DNA from: Pontibacter populi
GTDB lineage: Bacteria > Bacteroidota > Bacteroidia > Cytophagales > Hymenobacteraceae
DNA: 64,000 bases
Reading direction: 5' to 3'
Assembly: GCF_019336435.1 (NCBI RefSeq)
Contig: NZ_JAHWXQ010000001.1
Coordinates: 1,426,001-1,490,000, forward strand
Shown: positions 35,785 to 45,090 of the stretch, in pieces
Layout: every line of letters begins with the position of its first letter
Position numbering within the stretch: the stretch's first letter is position 1
Program-made: the position numbers and the translations under genes
The notes under the pieces: model-generated
Databases searched by the model: none
What the model was told of the DNA's origin: nothing
The model's input: the letters and a program-made list of their open reading frames with translations, nothing else

Positions 35785-37443
35785 ATGAGAACTATAAGCG
35801 CCAAAGTTATACTTGTATGTATGTTGCTGCTCTCAGCGTGTGCAACTAAAACAGGTACCATCAGTCAGAAAAAGAATGCCGTAACTATAGACCGCCCAAA
35901 GCTGGTGGTAGGTATAGTGGTGGACCAGATGCGTTACGATTTTTTGTACCGTTACTGGGATAAGTACGGCAATGATGGCTTTAAAAAGCTGGTGCAGCAG
36001 GGCTTTAATTTTAAAAACACCAACTATAGTTATGTGCCCACTTACACGGCTCCGGGCCATGCCAGCATTTATACAGGCAGTGTACCGGCAGTGAACGGTA
36101 TAGTTGCAAACAGCTGGTATAACCGCGAAACAGGCAAGACAATGTATTGCGTGGAAGACAAAACGGTGAAAACAGTTGGCAGCACATCCAAGGCCGGAGA
36201 AATGTCACCTAAAAACCTGCTTTCTACAACTATAACCGATCAGCTGAAACTGGCAACCAATAAAAGATCGAAGGTGATAGCAGTAGCGCTTAAAGATCGT
36301 GGAGCAGTTATTCCGGGTGGTTACATGGCCGATGGTGCGTACTGGTTCGACTCTCAGTCGGGTAATTTTATAACGAGCACTTTTTACAGAGAAAAGCTTC
36401 CGGATTGGGTAAATGAGTTTAACGGGCAGAAGCTGGCTGATAAATACCTGAACCAGACCTGGAACACACTTTTACCTATAGAGCAGTATACCAACAGCAC
36501 TGCCGACGACATGCCTTACGAAGAGGGTTTGCTGGGTAAGGATAAGCCTGTTTTCCCATATGACCTGGCTGCATTAAGAGCAAAAGATTACGAGCTCATC
36601 CGTACGACTCCTTTTGGAAATACGTTAACTAAGGATATCGCTTTAAAAGCATTACAAGCAGAACAGCTTGGCAAAGGCGACGCAACAGATTTTCTGTCAG
36701 TTAGCTTTTCCTCTACAGATTATATAGGCCACGATTTCGGACCAAATTCGATAGAAGTAGAAGATACATACATTCGCCTGGACCGTGAGATAGCAGAATT
36801 GCTGAACGAACTGGAAAAGACGGTTGGGACAGATAACCTGCTAGTATTCCTGACAGCTGACCATGGTGTGGCAAACGTACCGGCTTATATGCTGGCAGAG
36901 CGCGTTACCTCAGGGGCTATAAACTATAATGTGGTAGGTGATTCTGTTAAAAAGCACATGGGCCGCACATATGGCGAAGGCAAGTGGCTGGAGAAATATA
37001 CCAACCAGCAGGTGTACCTGAACCATAACCTGATAAAAGAAAAGAAACTGAACCTGACAGAGGTGCAGCAAAATGTTGCGCAGTATCTGATGACCCTGGA
37101 GGGCGTAGCCAGAACGATAACCGCAGATGCGCTGCAGCGTACCAGTTGGAACAACGGGCAGATGCGACTGGTTGAGAATGGGTATAATGCCAGACGATCA
37201 GGGGATGTGATTGTGCAGCTGGAGCCCAACTGGCAGAAGCATGGACCAAAAGGTACTGCACATGGCTCTTACTCTACCCACGACACCCACGTGCCGCTGT
37301 TATGGTACGGCTGGAAAGTGAAACCGGGCGAAAGCGCCACAACAACAGAAGTAGCAGACATTGCGCCAACTATAGCTACCTGGTTAAATATACAGGAGCC
37401 AACTGGCAGCGTAGGAAAAGCATTACAAGAATATATGAAATAA
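35785..37443 (+). CDS. PafA-type alkaline phosphatase
   Basis: Periplasmic, zinc-dependent phosphate monoesterase of the alkaline phosphatase superfamily. 552 residues with a lipobox-like LLLSACA near residue 19. Metal and catalytic residues fit PafA: Asp47 (VVDQMR), nucleophile Thr88 in [14 protein letters not shown], Asn109 (VNGIVANSW), and Lys170/Arg172 (LKDRGAV), the pair that distinguishes PafA-like monoesterases. DHGV and [14 protein letters not shown] supply later metal ligands. Releases phosphate from phosphomonoesters; no Pho box recognised. Confidence 0.9.
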   Translation: MRTISAKVILVCMLLLSACATKTGTISQKKNAVTIDRPKLVVGIVVDQMRYDFLYRYWDKYGNDGFKKLVQQGFNFKNTNYSYVPTYTAPGHASIYTGSVPAVNGIVANSWYNRETGKTMYCVEDKTVKTVGSTSKAGEMSPKNLLSTTITDQLKLATNKRSKVIAVALKDRGAVIPGGYMADGAYWFDSQSGNFITSTFYREKLPDWVNEFNGQKLADKYLNQTWNTLLPIEQYTNSTADDMPYEEGLLGKDKPVFPYDLAALRAKDYELIRTTPFGNTLTKDIALKALQAEQLGKGDATDFLSVSFSSTDYIGHDFGPNSIEVEDTYIRLDREIAELLNELEKTVGTDNLLVFLTADHGVANVPAYMLAERVTSGAINYNVVGDSVKKHMGRTYGEGKWLEKYTNQQVYLNHNLIKEKKLNLTEVQQNVAQYLMTLEGVARTITADALQRTSWNNGQMRLVENGYNARRSGDVIVQLEPNWQKHGPKGTAHGSYSTHDTHVPLLWYGWKVKPGESATTTEVADIAPTIATWLNIQEPTGSVGKALQEYMK

Positions 37444-37481
37444 CAGCGCTCAAAGGGAGTGCTACAAGTACATTTACATTT

Positions 37482-38048
37482 ATGAATAATTTAGACAAAA
37501 ACAATCCATGGCATAGCGTAAGCTACGGAGAGGAAGCACCTGGGGTGGTTACGGCCATTATTGAAATACCAAAAGGCTCTAAGGCGAAATACGAGTTGGA
37601 TAAAGAAAGCGGAATGCTGAAGCTGGATCGCGTACTTTTCTCATCCATACATTACCCGGCCAATTATGGCTTTATCCCTAAAACCTATTGCGACGATAAA
37701 GACCCGTTGGATATCCTGGTGATCTGCTCGGTAGATGTGCAGCCAATGTGCCTGATAGATGCAAAAGTGATCGGGGTGATGCAGATGATCGACAACAACG
37801 AAGAAGATGACAAGATCATAGCCGTAGCAAACCACGATATGTCGGTGCGCCACATCAATGATATCTCTGAATTGCCACCACACACGTTGCTGGAAGTGCG
37901 TCGTTTCTTTGAAGACTATAAGAAGCTGGAGATGAAAGAAGTTATTGTGGAGCAGTTCTTAGGCCGCGAAGCAGCATACGAGATCATTCAGCAGAGCATC
38001 GATCTGTATAACACTACCTTTACAGAAGAGAAGCAGAACGTACTGTAA
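37482..38048 (+). CDS. ppa: Inorganic pyrophosphatase, family I
   Basis: Hydrolyses pyrophosphate in the cytosol, pulling biosynthetic reactions. 188 residues from ATG 37482, 38 bases after the phosphatase stop; the open frame continues upstream into pafA but without homology. Active-site signature [10 protein letters not shown] and the early [14 protein letters not shown] with [13 protein letters not shown] are all present. Followed by a terminator. Pairing with a phosphatase may be coincidental. Confidence 0.95.
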   Translation: MNNLDKNNPWHSVSYGEEAPGVVTAIIEIPKGSKAKYELDKESGMLKLDRVLFSSIHYPANYGFIPKTYCDDKDPLDILVICSVDVQPMCLIDAKVIGVMQMIDNNEEDDKIIAVANHDMSVRHINDISELPPHTLLEVRRFFEDYKKLEMKEVIVEQFLGREAAYEIIQQSIDLYNTTFTEEKQNVL

Positions 38049-38067
38049 GAATATATTTTCCTGTTTT

Positions 38068-38103
38068 AGCCTGGCGTGGGATTTCCTGTGTCAGGCTTTT
38101 TGT
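38068..38103 (+). terminator. Terminator after ppa
   Basis: AGCCTGGCG / TGTCAGGCT stem (38068-38097) with G-U pairs and a T run. Confidence 0.75.
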
Positions 38104-38253
38104 TTGTAGGGAGAAGTTAAGTTGATGCCATGTGTAGGGCTGCAGGTTTCTGCTATTAGAATCACATGCCAGTCTCTTCCAACTTATAATATCACCATAG
38201 CTTCTTATAGTTGGTTTGATAAAAGCCCAATAGTTTCGAACTTGCAGAGATAG

Positions 38254-39153
38254 ATGAAGCGAAACGACACAGAAATGAACCTGAACTATAGCGAGAGCCC
38301 CGTTTATAGTTTGCTGGCAAGGGTGCTGAATGGCATGCTTTACAGCAGTGTGTTTATTTCAATTTGTGCGTTTGCCCTAACTATAGAAACCTACCTGCTT
38401 GCTGACCTTCCGGTATCTGTGCCGATGGCGGTATTTATTTTTCTGGCCACACTCTTTACCTATAACCTGAGCAGCATACAAAGCGTGTTACAGCGCAGGC
38501 AGCCTACTTATTATCCGGAGTCATGGTGGCACCGGCACCGGAAAGCGATGGCTATAGTTGGTTTGCTGAGTATAGTGCTGGCAACTATAGTTTACTTCTA
38601 TTTTAGTCTGCGCCTCAATTTCTGGTTTGTGCTGCACCTGGCCATTATATCCATTGGGTATACCATTCCCATTATGTACCGCAAAAAAAGCGTGCAACCA
38701 CTGCGCCGGGTCCCGCTGCTAAAAGTTTTCCTCATCGCGTATGTATGGGCTGTTGTTACGGCTATTTTCCCGCTGATAGATGCAGGTGTAGATATCATGG
38801 ACTTCTCCGGCGTACAGTTACTGCTGCGAAGGTTCCTGTTTATCCTGGCGCTGGCGCTGCTTTTCGATATCCGGGATTATAGTTACGACAAGCACACACG
38901 AACCTTAACTGTGCCCGGACTTATTGGCGTGAACTATACAAAACTGCTGTCGCTGGGGCTGCTGCTGAGCTATGCAGTAGTAGTGAGCATCTCGGAGAGC
39001 GGAACTATACAAACAGCCCTTATTGCTGCGGCTTTGGCTGCTGCCTTGGTAGTCTGGTTCTCTTCAGAGCTAAAGCCGCGCGTTTATTTTTTGCTGTTGG
39101 CAGACGGAGCTATGCTGCTGCATGCTACGCTGGTCTGGTTGGTAAAAGTCTAG
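38254..39153 (+). CDS. UbiA-like prenyltransferase family membrane protein
   Basis: 299 residues, eight or nine membrane helices. The second aspartate motif of the UbiA family is recognisable as DIRDYSYDKHT (about 208-218), but the first, N/DxxxD, is poor: FTYNLSSIQSV lacks the usual acidic residues. So it may be a divergent or non-catalytic member; Bacteroidetes carry many such copies of unknown role. Start ATG 38254; an internal Met at 38275 is possible. Its end overlaps convergent nnr gene by 4 bases. Rich in CTATAGTT words. Confidence 0.72.
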   Translation: MKRNDTEMNLNYSESPVYSLLARVLNGMLYSSVFISICAFALTIETYLLADLPVSVPMAVFIFLATLFTYNLSSIQSVLQRRQPTYYPESWWHRHRKAMAIVGLLSIVLATIVYFYFSLRLNFWFVLHLAIISIGYTIPIMYRKKSVQPLRRVPLLKVFLIAYVWAVVTAIFPLIDAGVDIMDFSGVQLLLRRFLFILALALLFDIRDYSYDKHTRTLTVPGLIGVNYTKLLSLGLLLSYAVVVSISESGTIQTALIAAALAAALVVWFSSELKPRVYFLLLADGAMLLHATLVWLVKV

Positions 39154-40661
39154 TTGTTGGTAAGCGTCATAAAGGCCTGCGGCAGATGGTCGGTCAGGTC
39201 GGAAGCTATCATTCCTGTTTCTCCTACTTTTTGTAATGCCAGGTCTCCGGCAAGGCCATGTAAATACACACCCAGCAAACAGGCTTCTTCCAAACTATAG
39301 CCCTGCGCTACTAAAGCCGTAAGCACGCCTGTCAGCACATCGCCGGTGCCGCCTGTTGCCATGCCCGCATTGCCTGTTGTGTTAAAATAGACTTTCCCTT
39401 CCGGCGTGCAGATAGCCGTATGCGATCCTTTAAGGCAAATATAGCAACTATACTCCCGGCAAAACTCTTTCATATCCTGCAGGCGGTCGTAGTTATTTTT
39501 TGATGCTCCAACTAAGCGCTCAAATTCTTTAGGGTGTGGTGTAAAGATGATCCTGTTTTTTGGGAGTTGAGCTTTAAGCTTATCGCTGCTGGCAATAATA
39601 TTGATGGCATCAGCATCAATCACCATCGGAAGGGTACAGGTTGCCAGCAGTTGGCCAATGGCGGTTTTGGTAACTTTCTCTTTGCCCATTCCTGGACCCA
39701 AGCCAACAACACTATAGTTGTCCATATTTTCCGGCAGTTCCGAAATATGCTTCCGGTTGTTATCTGTCAGCGTCATGGCTTCGGGCACGGCTGTTTGCAA
39801 TATGGTGTAACCAGAAGAAGGTACCTGCATGGTTAGTAAACCAACACCGCTTCGCAAACAGGCCCTTGCCGCTAACACTGCAGCACCCATTTTACCATAA
39901 CCGCCACACAGCAGCAGCGCATGACCATACAAACCTTTGTGTGAGAACTTCCTTCGCGGTTTTATCAGCTTCCGAACATCATCTATAGTTACAGAACAGT
40001 AATCAGAGGGAGCATCATTAACAAAAGCCGGGTTTAAGCCAATGGGAACTACATGCCATTCGCCCACAAAAGCTTCATGCTGCGGCAGAAAGAAAGCCAG
40101 CTTAGGCAATTCAAAACTTACTGTATAGTGGGCTGTAACTATAGTTGCTTCGTCAGGCGTCTGAGAGTCAGTGTAAAGCCCGGATGGCATGTCGATAGCA
40201 GTAATACAGGCACCGCTGTAATTCAGACAGTCAATTACTTCAGCAAATAAACCCGTTACAGGTCGGTTAAGGCCGGTCCCGAAAAGCGCATCTATCACAC
40301 AATGGTTTTTATGAAGCGGCGGGAGCTCAGCTACAGATCTTATAGTTTGCGGAACTATAGTTTGGGGGAGGCGCTGCAGGTTTACTTTATGGTCGGGTGA
40401 TGGATTCTGGTTATCGCCAACTACAAATACTTTTACATGATACTGCTTTTGGGAGAGTAACCGTGCTACTGCCAGTCCATCGCCGCCGTTGTTACCTGGA
40501 CCACAGAAAATATAAACAGGTTCCTGGGGTGTAAACTTATTCTCGAACCAACAAGCAAAGGCTTTAGCTGCCCGCTCCATCAATTCCAGCGAGTCAATTT
40601 CTTCATACTGTAGGGTAGCAGCATCGGCTTCGCGGGTCTGGACTGCAGAAAGTATTTTCAT
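39150..40661 (-). CDS. Bifunctional NAD(P)H-hydrate epimerase / dehydratase
   Basis: Repairs damaged hydrated NAD(P)H. 503 residues. The N-terminal YjeF_N (epimerase) half has FCGPGNNGGDGLAVARLL and ALFGTGLNRPV; the C-terminal ribokinase-like half (dehydratase) has GLGPGMG, IIFTPHPKEFERLVG and NAGMATGGTGDVLTG. The two domains are fused, as in E. coli NnrDE (YjeF). Start ATG 40659-40661. No linked gene seems related. Confidence 0.94.
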   Translation of the reverse strand: MKILSAVQTREADAATLQYEEIDSLELMERAAKAFACWFENKFTPQEPVYIFCGPGNNGGDGLAVARLLSQKQYHVKVFVVGDNQNPSPDHKVNLQRLPQTIVPQTIRSVAELPPLHKNHCVIDALFGTGLNRPVTGLFAEVIDCLNYSGACITAIDMPSGLYTDSQTPDEATIVTAHYTVSFELPKLAFFLPQHEAFVGEWHVVPIGLNPAFVNDAPSDYCSVTIDDVRKLIKPRRKFSHKGLYGHALLLCGGYGKMGAAVLAARACLRSGVGLLTMQVPSSGYTILQTAVPEAMTLTDNNRKHISELPENMDNYSVVGLGPGMGKEKVTKTAIGQLLATCTLPMVIDADAINIIASSDKLKAQLPKNRIIFTPHPKEFERLVGASKNNYDRLQDMKEFCREYSCYICLKGSHTAICTPEGKVYFNTTGNAGMATGGTGDVLTGVLTALVAQGYSLEEACLLGVYLHGLAGDLALQKVGETGMIASDLTDHLPQAFMTLTNN

Positions 40662-40770
40662 GTGGAACAGCGGCTAGTGGTTCTGCCTACATATACTATA
40701 GATTTAGATTCAGGTTGAAATTAGTGTTTGACCACTGCCTTCGCTCGGAAGTATTATTTATAGCCGGATG

Positions 40771-43176
40771 TTAAAAGGCTATAGTTGCCGTCAGTTTAAA
40801 CTTCAGGTTGTCTTTGCGTTTGGGCAGCTCGTAAGCGCCGTAGCGGTAAAATACACCCACCCCGATCCCGGAGAAAGCAGAGCTTATTACATTATTCAGC
40901 ATCAACCCGGATTCAAAAAAGCCTTTCTCCATTGTTTTAACTTGCGGAAGTATAAGCTCAGGCAATTCCTGTTTCAGGTTTCCGTAGCCGATGTTGGTAA
41001 CCAGAACCACATCCGGTTTAAAAAACTTTGTGCGCAGCAGCCGCTTGCCTAGGTCCTGTTGCAGAAAAAGGGCAGTAAATTTATCTGAAAAGAACTCATA
41101 CGGAGCCATCGTTTCGAAGCCTTCGCCGGAGTAAACCTCATACTCATCGGAGTAGCTGCCATAGCCGTTATACAGGTTCACGAAGGGTACATCGCCGGTA
41201 ACCAGACCTGCGGCAAGCGTGAAGTTGCTTTTGCCAAAAGTGCGGTGTAGCAGGCTGCCTTCTAAACGCAGGTCGTATTTGTTGTAACTATAGTTGCCGT
41301 TCAGAACACCATCCAGTCCGCGGGTATATTGCAGCCACAACACAGGATATTTGCCGGGCGTAGCCATTGTCTGGTTAAAAAGCTGCATCAGTTGCTCACC
41401 ATAGGCAAAACGTAAACCCGCTTTTGCCTCTGTAATGGTATAAATTGCCTGTGGCTGATCAAATGCTGCGAACAGGGTTGGCCTGCGTTCTTCCTGCTGT
41501 AGTTGGGTGTGTAATTGCAGATAACGCCCTAACCTGCCAGAAAGGCTGACGTGCTGGTGTGTCGTATAATCCAGGTAAGGAAGCAACGGTTGCCGGAGAT
41601 CAGAGAACAGGTTGGTTTCCCGGAAAGGAAGTCTGCGGCCGCCTGGTTCCAGTACATCTTCCCAGTAAGCAGCCTGGAGCTTTAAATTTGAGGGCTTGTG
41701 TAACGTGAATATAGCATCGGCACCATACTTCTGTTCGTCATCCTTAAAACCATACCCCCAATAACCTCCAATGCTGAACCAGTCCAAGAGCTGCTCGTTG
41801 GTATGGGCACCAATTCCTAGCCGTACACCTTCAAAATCGCTGACGTGCAATAGCCGGTTTAAATCTAAACTGATGGGGCCAATAGGTAACTTTTTGGTGA
41901 TCAGATACTCCATGATCCGGATGGAACGGTCGAGGTTCTGGGCTTTGCCTACACTGTCTATAACCGTATAAGTGCGTTGCTCAAAAGTATCCAGGCTATC
42001 GTGGCGGTACTGTTGCCAGATGTATTCCGGTTGTTTGTTGGCCAGCGGAGATTGCGATAAAGCGATAGCACCAAAATCACTTTTTTTCAGGTCAGGGCTT
42101 AAGTTAATGTTGGTAATATAGGTGCGGATGCGGCCGTACGGTTGATGGCCTTTCATTTCGATCTGCGGAATCGTTATCTCTACATCCAGCTCGGTAGGGA
42201 ACCAGCGACCCTGCACTTTACTGAATTGTTGCTGCAGTTTTATACCGCTCTTAGCATCGCTGGCCGATTCGGCAATGATGTTCTGTACAGCCCAGCCATC
42301 CGAGTTAATGTAAAGCAAACCTTTCAACCCGTTAAAATTGCGCCCTTTCAGCGGGGCAAACGAGATAATAAAAACGGAATCCTGGCCGCTAACAACAGTT
42401 TCCTGCAATATAAAATCGTATTTGCGCGTACTGCCCGGGCTGAGCGGACTCAGGTAATTCTTCCCGAAAAAGATGGGCATATCGGCGTAAACAGAAAAGT
42501 CGCGGGCTTCGGCGGCAACTATACCAAAACTGGGCTGCTGCAACCCCGATACGCGTGTAGCAACTATAGTTTCCTGGGTGTGGTTGGGTTTCAGGTAAGC
42601 AAAGTTGGTCACGCTCTCCATCAGGAACAGGTGTTGCTTTTCCAGTATCTTCTTCATTTTATAATAAGAAGAATCTTTGGCCTCAACTATAAAAGTAGTG
42701 TCGCTCAGGTTCAGGTTGCGTGGATCGGTGGCGGTGAGTATAAACTTGTTGTAGGTGCGATAGGTGTAGGCCGGGATATTTTCGGGGCGGTTACGTTCGC
42801 GGTTCCGGGTGGCAAGCTCTATAATGCGGTGTGCCGGATTTACTCCTGCCCGAACTATAACTTCGTGTAGCTGCGCTGCCGACGGCTGTAAATACACATC
42901 AATTTTACCTGTAGAATCAGGCTGGATAAGCTGCGGCATATAACCCACATAACTGAACCGCAGACTGGTAATGGGCCTGGTGTGGCGCAATCGGAACTGC
43001 CCTTCTAAGTTAGTGGTAGTGCCGGTTTCGCCTTGGTTGGCAGCTATGCTTACAAAAGGAAGTTTTTCCCGGGTTTCAGCATCGCGTACTGTGCCGTGCA
43101 CTTCCTGCACCTGTGCTATAGTTGGTATAGTGGCAAGGCAAAAAAGTAGCAGAAAAAACACGCGTAGTTGTAGCAT
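40771..43176 (-). CDS. DUF5686 protein with carboxypeptidase-regulatory-like domain
   Basis: Predicted outer-membrane protein, 801 residues. Signal peptide (1-21, ATIPTIAQ), a beta-sandwich (about 25-110, VHGTVRDAETREKLPFVSIAA), an inner region and then a large beta-barrel-like DUF5686 domain ending KRKDNLKFKLTATIAF. Typical of Bacteroidetes; proposed to act in envelope or nutrient functions but not characterised. It differs from TonB receptors by lacking a plug. No partner gene visible. Confidence 0.88.
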   Translation of the reverse strand: MLQLRVFFLLLFCLATIPTIAQVQEVHGTVRDAETREKLPFVSIAANQGETGTTTNLEGQFRLRHTRPITSLRFSYVGYMPQLIQPDSTGKIDVYLQPSAAQLHEVIVRAGVNPAHRIIELATRNRERNRPENIPAYTYRTYNKFILTATDPRNLNLSDTTFIVEAKDSSYYKMKKILEKQHLFLMESVTNFAYLKPNHTQETIVATRVSGLQQPSFGIVAAEARDFSVYADMPIFFGKNYLSPLSPGSTRKYDFILQETVVSGQDSVFIISFAPLKGRNFNGLKGLLYINSDGWAVQNIIAESASDAKSGIKLQQQFSKVQGRWFPTELDVEITIPQIEMKGHQPYGRIRTYITNINLSPDLKKSDFGAIALSQSPLANKQPEYIWQQYRHDSLDTFEQRTYTVIDSVGKAQNLDRSIRIMEYLITKKLPIGPISLDLNRLLHVSDFEGVRLGIGAHTNEQLLDWFSIGGYWGYGFKDDEQKYGADAIFTLHKPSNLKLQAAYWEDVLEPGGRRLPFRETNLFSDLRQPLLPYLDYTTHQHVSLSGRLGRYLQLHTQLQQEERRPTLFAAFDQPQAIYTITEAKAGLRFAYGEQLMQLFNQTMATPGKYPVLWLQYTRGLDGVLNGNYSYNKYDLRLEGSLLHRTFGKSNFTLAAGLVTGDVPFVNLYNGYGSYSDEYEVYSGEGFETMAPYEFFSDKFTALFLQQDLGKRLLRTKFFKPDVVLVTNIGYGNLKQELPELILPQVKTMEKGFFESGLMLNNVISSAFSGIGVGVFYRYGAYELPKRKDNLKFKLTATIAF

Positions 43177-43294
43177 GCTATAAAGATAATTGTCTGAACC
43201 GCAGATTAAAGCTGATTTTTAAGATTAACAGGATCTTTCTGTCAAAAGCAGCCTATACAATCTGGTAAACCGCTGTTGATCTGCGATTCAGGCA

Positions 43295-44161
43295 CTAGAA
43301 CGTAAGCGACATGCCCATGCCCGGTTTCCCATTTGGCAGCACCGTTGGCGTTATGACAGGGTTGTTTAATCCTTCGTCTTTAAAGAACTTCTCATGTAGC
43401 CAGTAAACTGTATTTACGGAAAGTATGCCCACACCGGCACCGGCCAGCACATCAGCCATCCAGTGTTCGTTATTAAGTACGCGCATTACGCCGGTAGCAC
43501 TGGCTATGGTGTAACTGCCCACACTGATCCACGGGCTTTTATGGCGGAACTCCTTATCAACTATAGTGGCAATGGTAAAAGCGTAAGCCGTGTGGCCAGA
43601 CGGAAAAGCTGTAGGGTCGCCGTTGGGCCTGTCGATGTTGGTTAGCTTTTTTGTGGGCCAGACTATAGCGGAAGTAAGCGCCCCGGATGCTAAAAGTAAA
43701 CCTGTTTGCCGGCGGATGTCGTGGCGGTTCTGGGATGAAAAGGCGTTGAAACCATACATGTAAGCCACCGGCAGGAAGAACAGGTAATCATCTACCTTGG
43801 TGCTGAAATTTGGCGTGTGCTTATTGCGGCTATCGCGGGCATCGTGACTACTGAAAAAGCCATTGTCCTGTATGGTGTAAATACCTGCCCCGATAAGCGC
43901 AGCAGCGGGCAAAACAGCCCTTGTCAGGTAACGTCTGTTGCTGCCTTCGCGCAGCTGTGCTTCGGTAAAGGGCTTTTTCTGCCCGGGGTAAACGGTATCG
44001 GCAGGAATAGCGAGCGCAGAATCGGCAGAGAATTTATTTAATGTATCTAAAGCAACGGCCGGTGATTGGCGCTGCAGAATCGAGGCCTGTTGTGCTGCAA
44101 CCGGGTTTGCCAGCATACCCAGCCAAAGCAGGGGTAACGCAATTAACTTAGTTAGCTTCAA
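43295..44161 (-). CDS. PAP2-family phosphatase, exported
   Basis: Lipid-phosphate or undecaprenyl-pyrophosphate phosphatase type. About 288 residues. All three PAP2 motifs are visible: KKLTNIDRPNGDPT, PSGHTAYAF and GVMRVLNNEHWMADVLAGA. No ATG exists near the N-terminus; TTG at 44159-44161 begins an ideal signal peptide (KLTKLIALPLLWLGMLANPVAAQ), while a TTG at 44198-44200 would add 13 residues. Only one or two membrane segments in the core, so an outer-membrane or periplasmic form is likely. Confidence 0.88.
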   Translation of the reverse strand: MKLTKLIALPLLWLGMLANPVAAQQASILQRQSPAVALDTLNKFSADSALAIPADTVYPGQKKPFTEAQLREGSNRRYLTRAVLPAAALIGAGIYTIQDNGFFSSHDARDSRNKHTPNFSTKVDDYLFFLPVAYMYGFNAFSSQNRHDIRRQTGLLLASGALTSAIVWPTKKLTNIDRPNGDPTAFPSGHTAYAFTIATIVDKEFRHKSPWISVGSYTIASATGVMRVLNNEHWMADVLAGAGVGILSVNTVYWLHEKFFKDEGLNNPVITPTVLPNGKPGMGMSLTF

Positions 44162-44571
44162 AGTATAAGGTGTTTTTGTAGTAAGAGTATAGTTTCGCAA
44201 ATTATAGAAATTCTTAAACCTGTCTAGTTACTATAGTTTTTTGAGTTTGGTTTCGGGGAATGTTTATGCCAATAAGTTGGAATCCCGGTATACGTTAGTA
44301 ACAGAGCAGGCCAGGCAAGTCGTGAACTGACCTTACGAAATTACCCTGTAGCTAAAAACTATCAACCCGGAAGGTGGCAGAAGGTGCACACGTTACCACG
44401 TCAATCAACCCTATACTATAGGTGCTGCTTCAGGCAAGTTCTTGCAGCCAATTAAACCATAGCAACCTATACACGTCTAAGAAACCATACCTATACTATA
44501 GCAAAACCGTATTTTTCGATTAGATTTACCTTTACGACTTTACGCTTTTCGAAAAGCGCTTACCTATACCT
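44162..44571. other. Intergenic region before ispF
   Basis: 410 bases between divergent genes. No gene, tRNA or clear hairpin seen. Contains short direct repeats CCTATACTATAG (about 44410 and 44489) and several variants of the ACTATA word. Confidence 0.45.
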
Positions 44572-45057
44572 ATGAAATTAAAGATCAGAACCGGCTTCGG
44601 CTACGATGTGCATCAACTGCAGGAAGGGCTTGACTTTTGGTTGGGCGGCATTAAAATACCACATACGCACGGCGCGCTGGGCCACTCCGATGCCGACGTA
44701 TTAGTTCATGTTATCTGCGATGCCTTGCTGGGTGCCGCCAACATGCGCGACATCGGCTTCCATTTCTCCGACAAAGACCCGCAATACAAAGGCATCGACA
44801 GCAAAGTACTACTGAAAGAAGTGGTGCACCTGCTTTCCCGCGAAGGCTATGAGATCGGCAACATCGACTCTACCATTTGCCTGCAGGAGCCCAAAGTAAA
44901 TCCGCATATTCCGGAAATGAAAGCGTGCCTGGCTAAAGTAATGGGCATTCCGGAACACGATATTTCTATTAAGGCAACCACTACGGAGCATCTGGGCTTT
45001 GTGGGTAAAAAAGAAGGAGTTGCCGCTTTTGCTACTGTACTTATCATCAAACAATAA
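44572..45057 (+). CDS. ispF: 2-C-methyl-D-erythritol 2,4-cyclodiphosphate synthase
   Basis: Fifth step of the MEP isoprenoid pathway, cytosolic trimer. 161 residues. Metal ligands Asp12 and His14 (GYDVHQL) and His46 (GHSDADVLVHVICDALLGA), then IGFHFSDKDPQYKGIDS, and the C-terminal TTTEHLGFVGKKEGVAA. Length is standard. Not fused to ispD. The M28 peptidase gene follows by 33 bases. Confidence 0.97.
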   Translation: MKLKIRTGFGYDVHQLQEGLDFWLGGIKIPHTHGALGHSDADVLVHVICDALLGAANMRDIGFHFSDKDPQYKGIDSKVLLKEVVHLLSREGYEIGNIDSTICLQEPKVNPHIPEMKACLAKVMGIPEHDISIKATTTEHLGFVGKKEGVAAFATVLIIKQ

Positions 45058-45090
45058 CCTGACTAAACCTTAAACTTCACCTTAAAACAA

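Noticed and set aside
37302-37481. N-terminal extension of the pyrophosphatase frame
   Set aside because: It overlaps the phosphatase gene; homology begins at the ATG at 37482.
42142-42870. 242-codon frame opposite the DUF5686 gene
   Set aside because: Antisense shadow of a well-supported gene; no domain or signal of its own.
44162-44571. Possible tRNA or structured RNA before ispF
   Set aside because: No cloverleaf or long stem could be drawn; only short repeats are visible.
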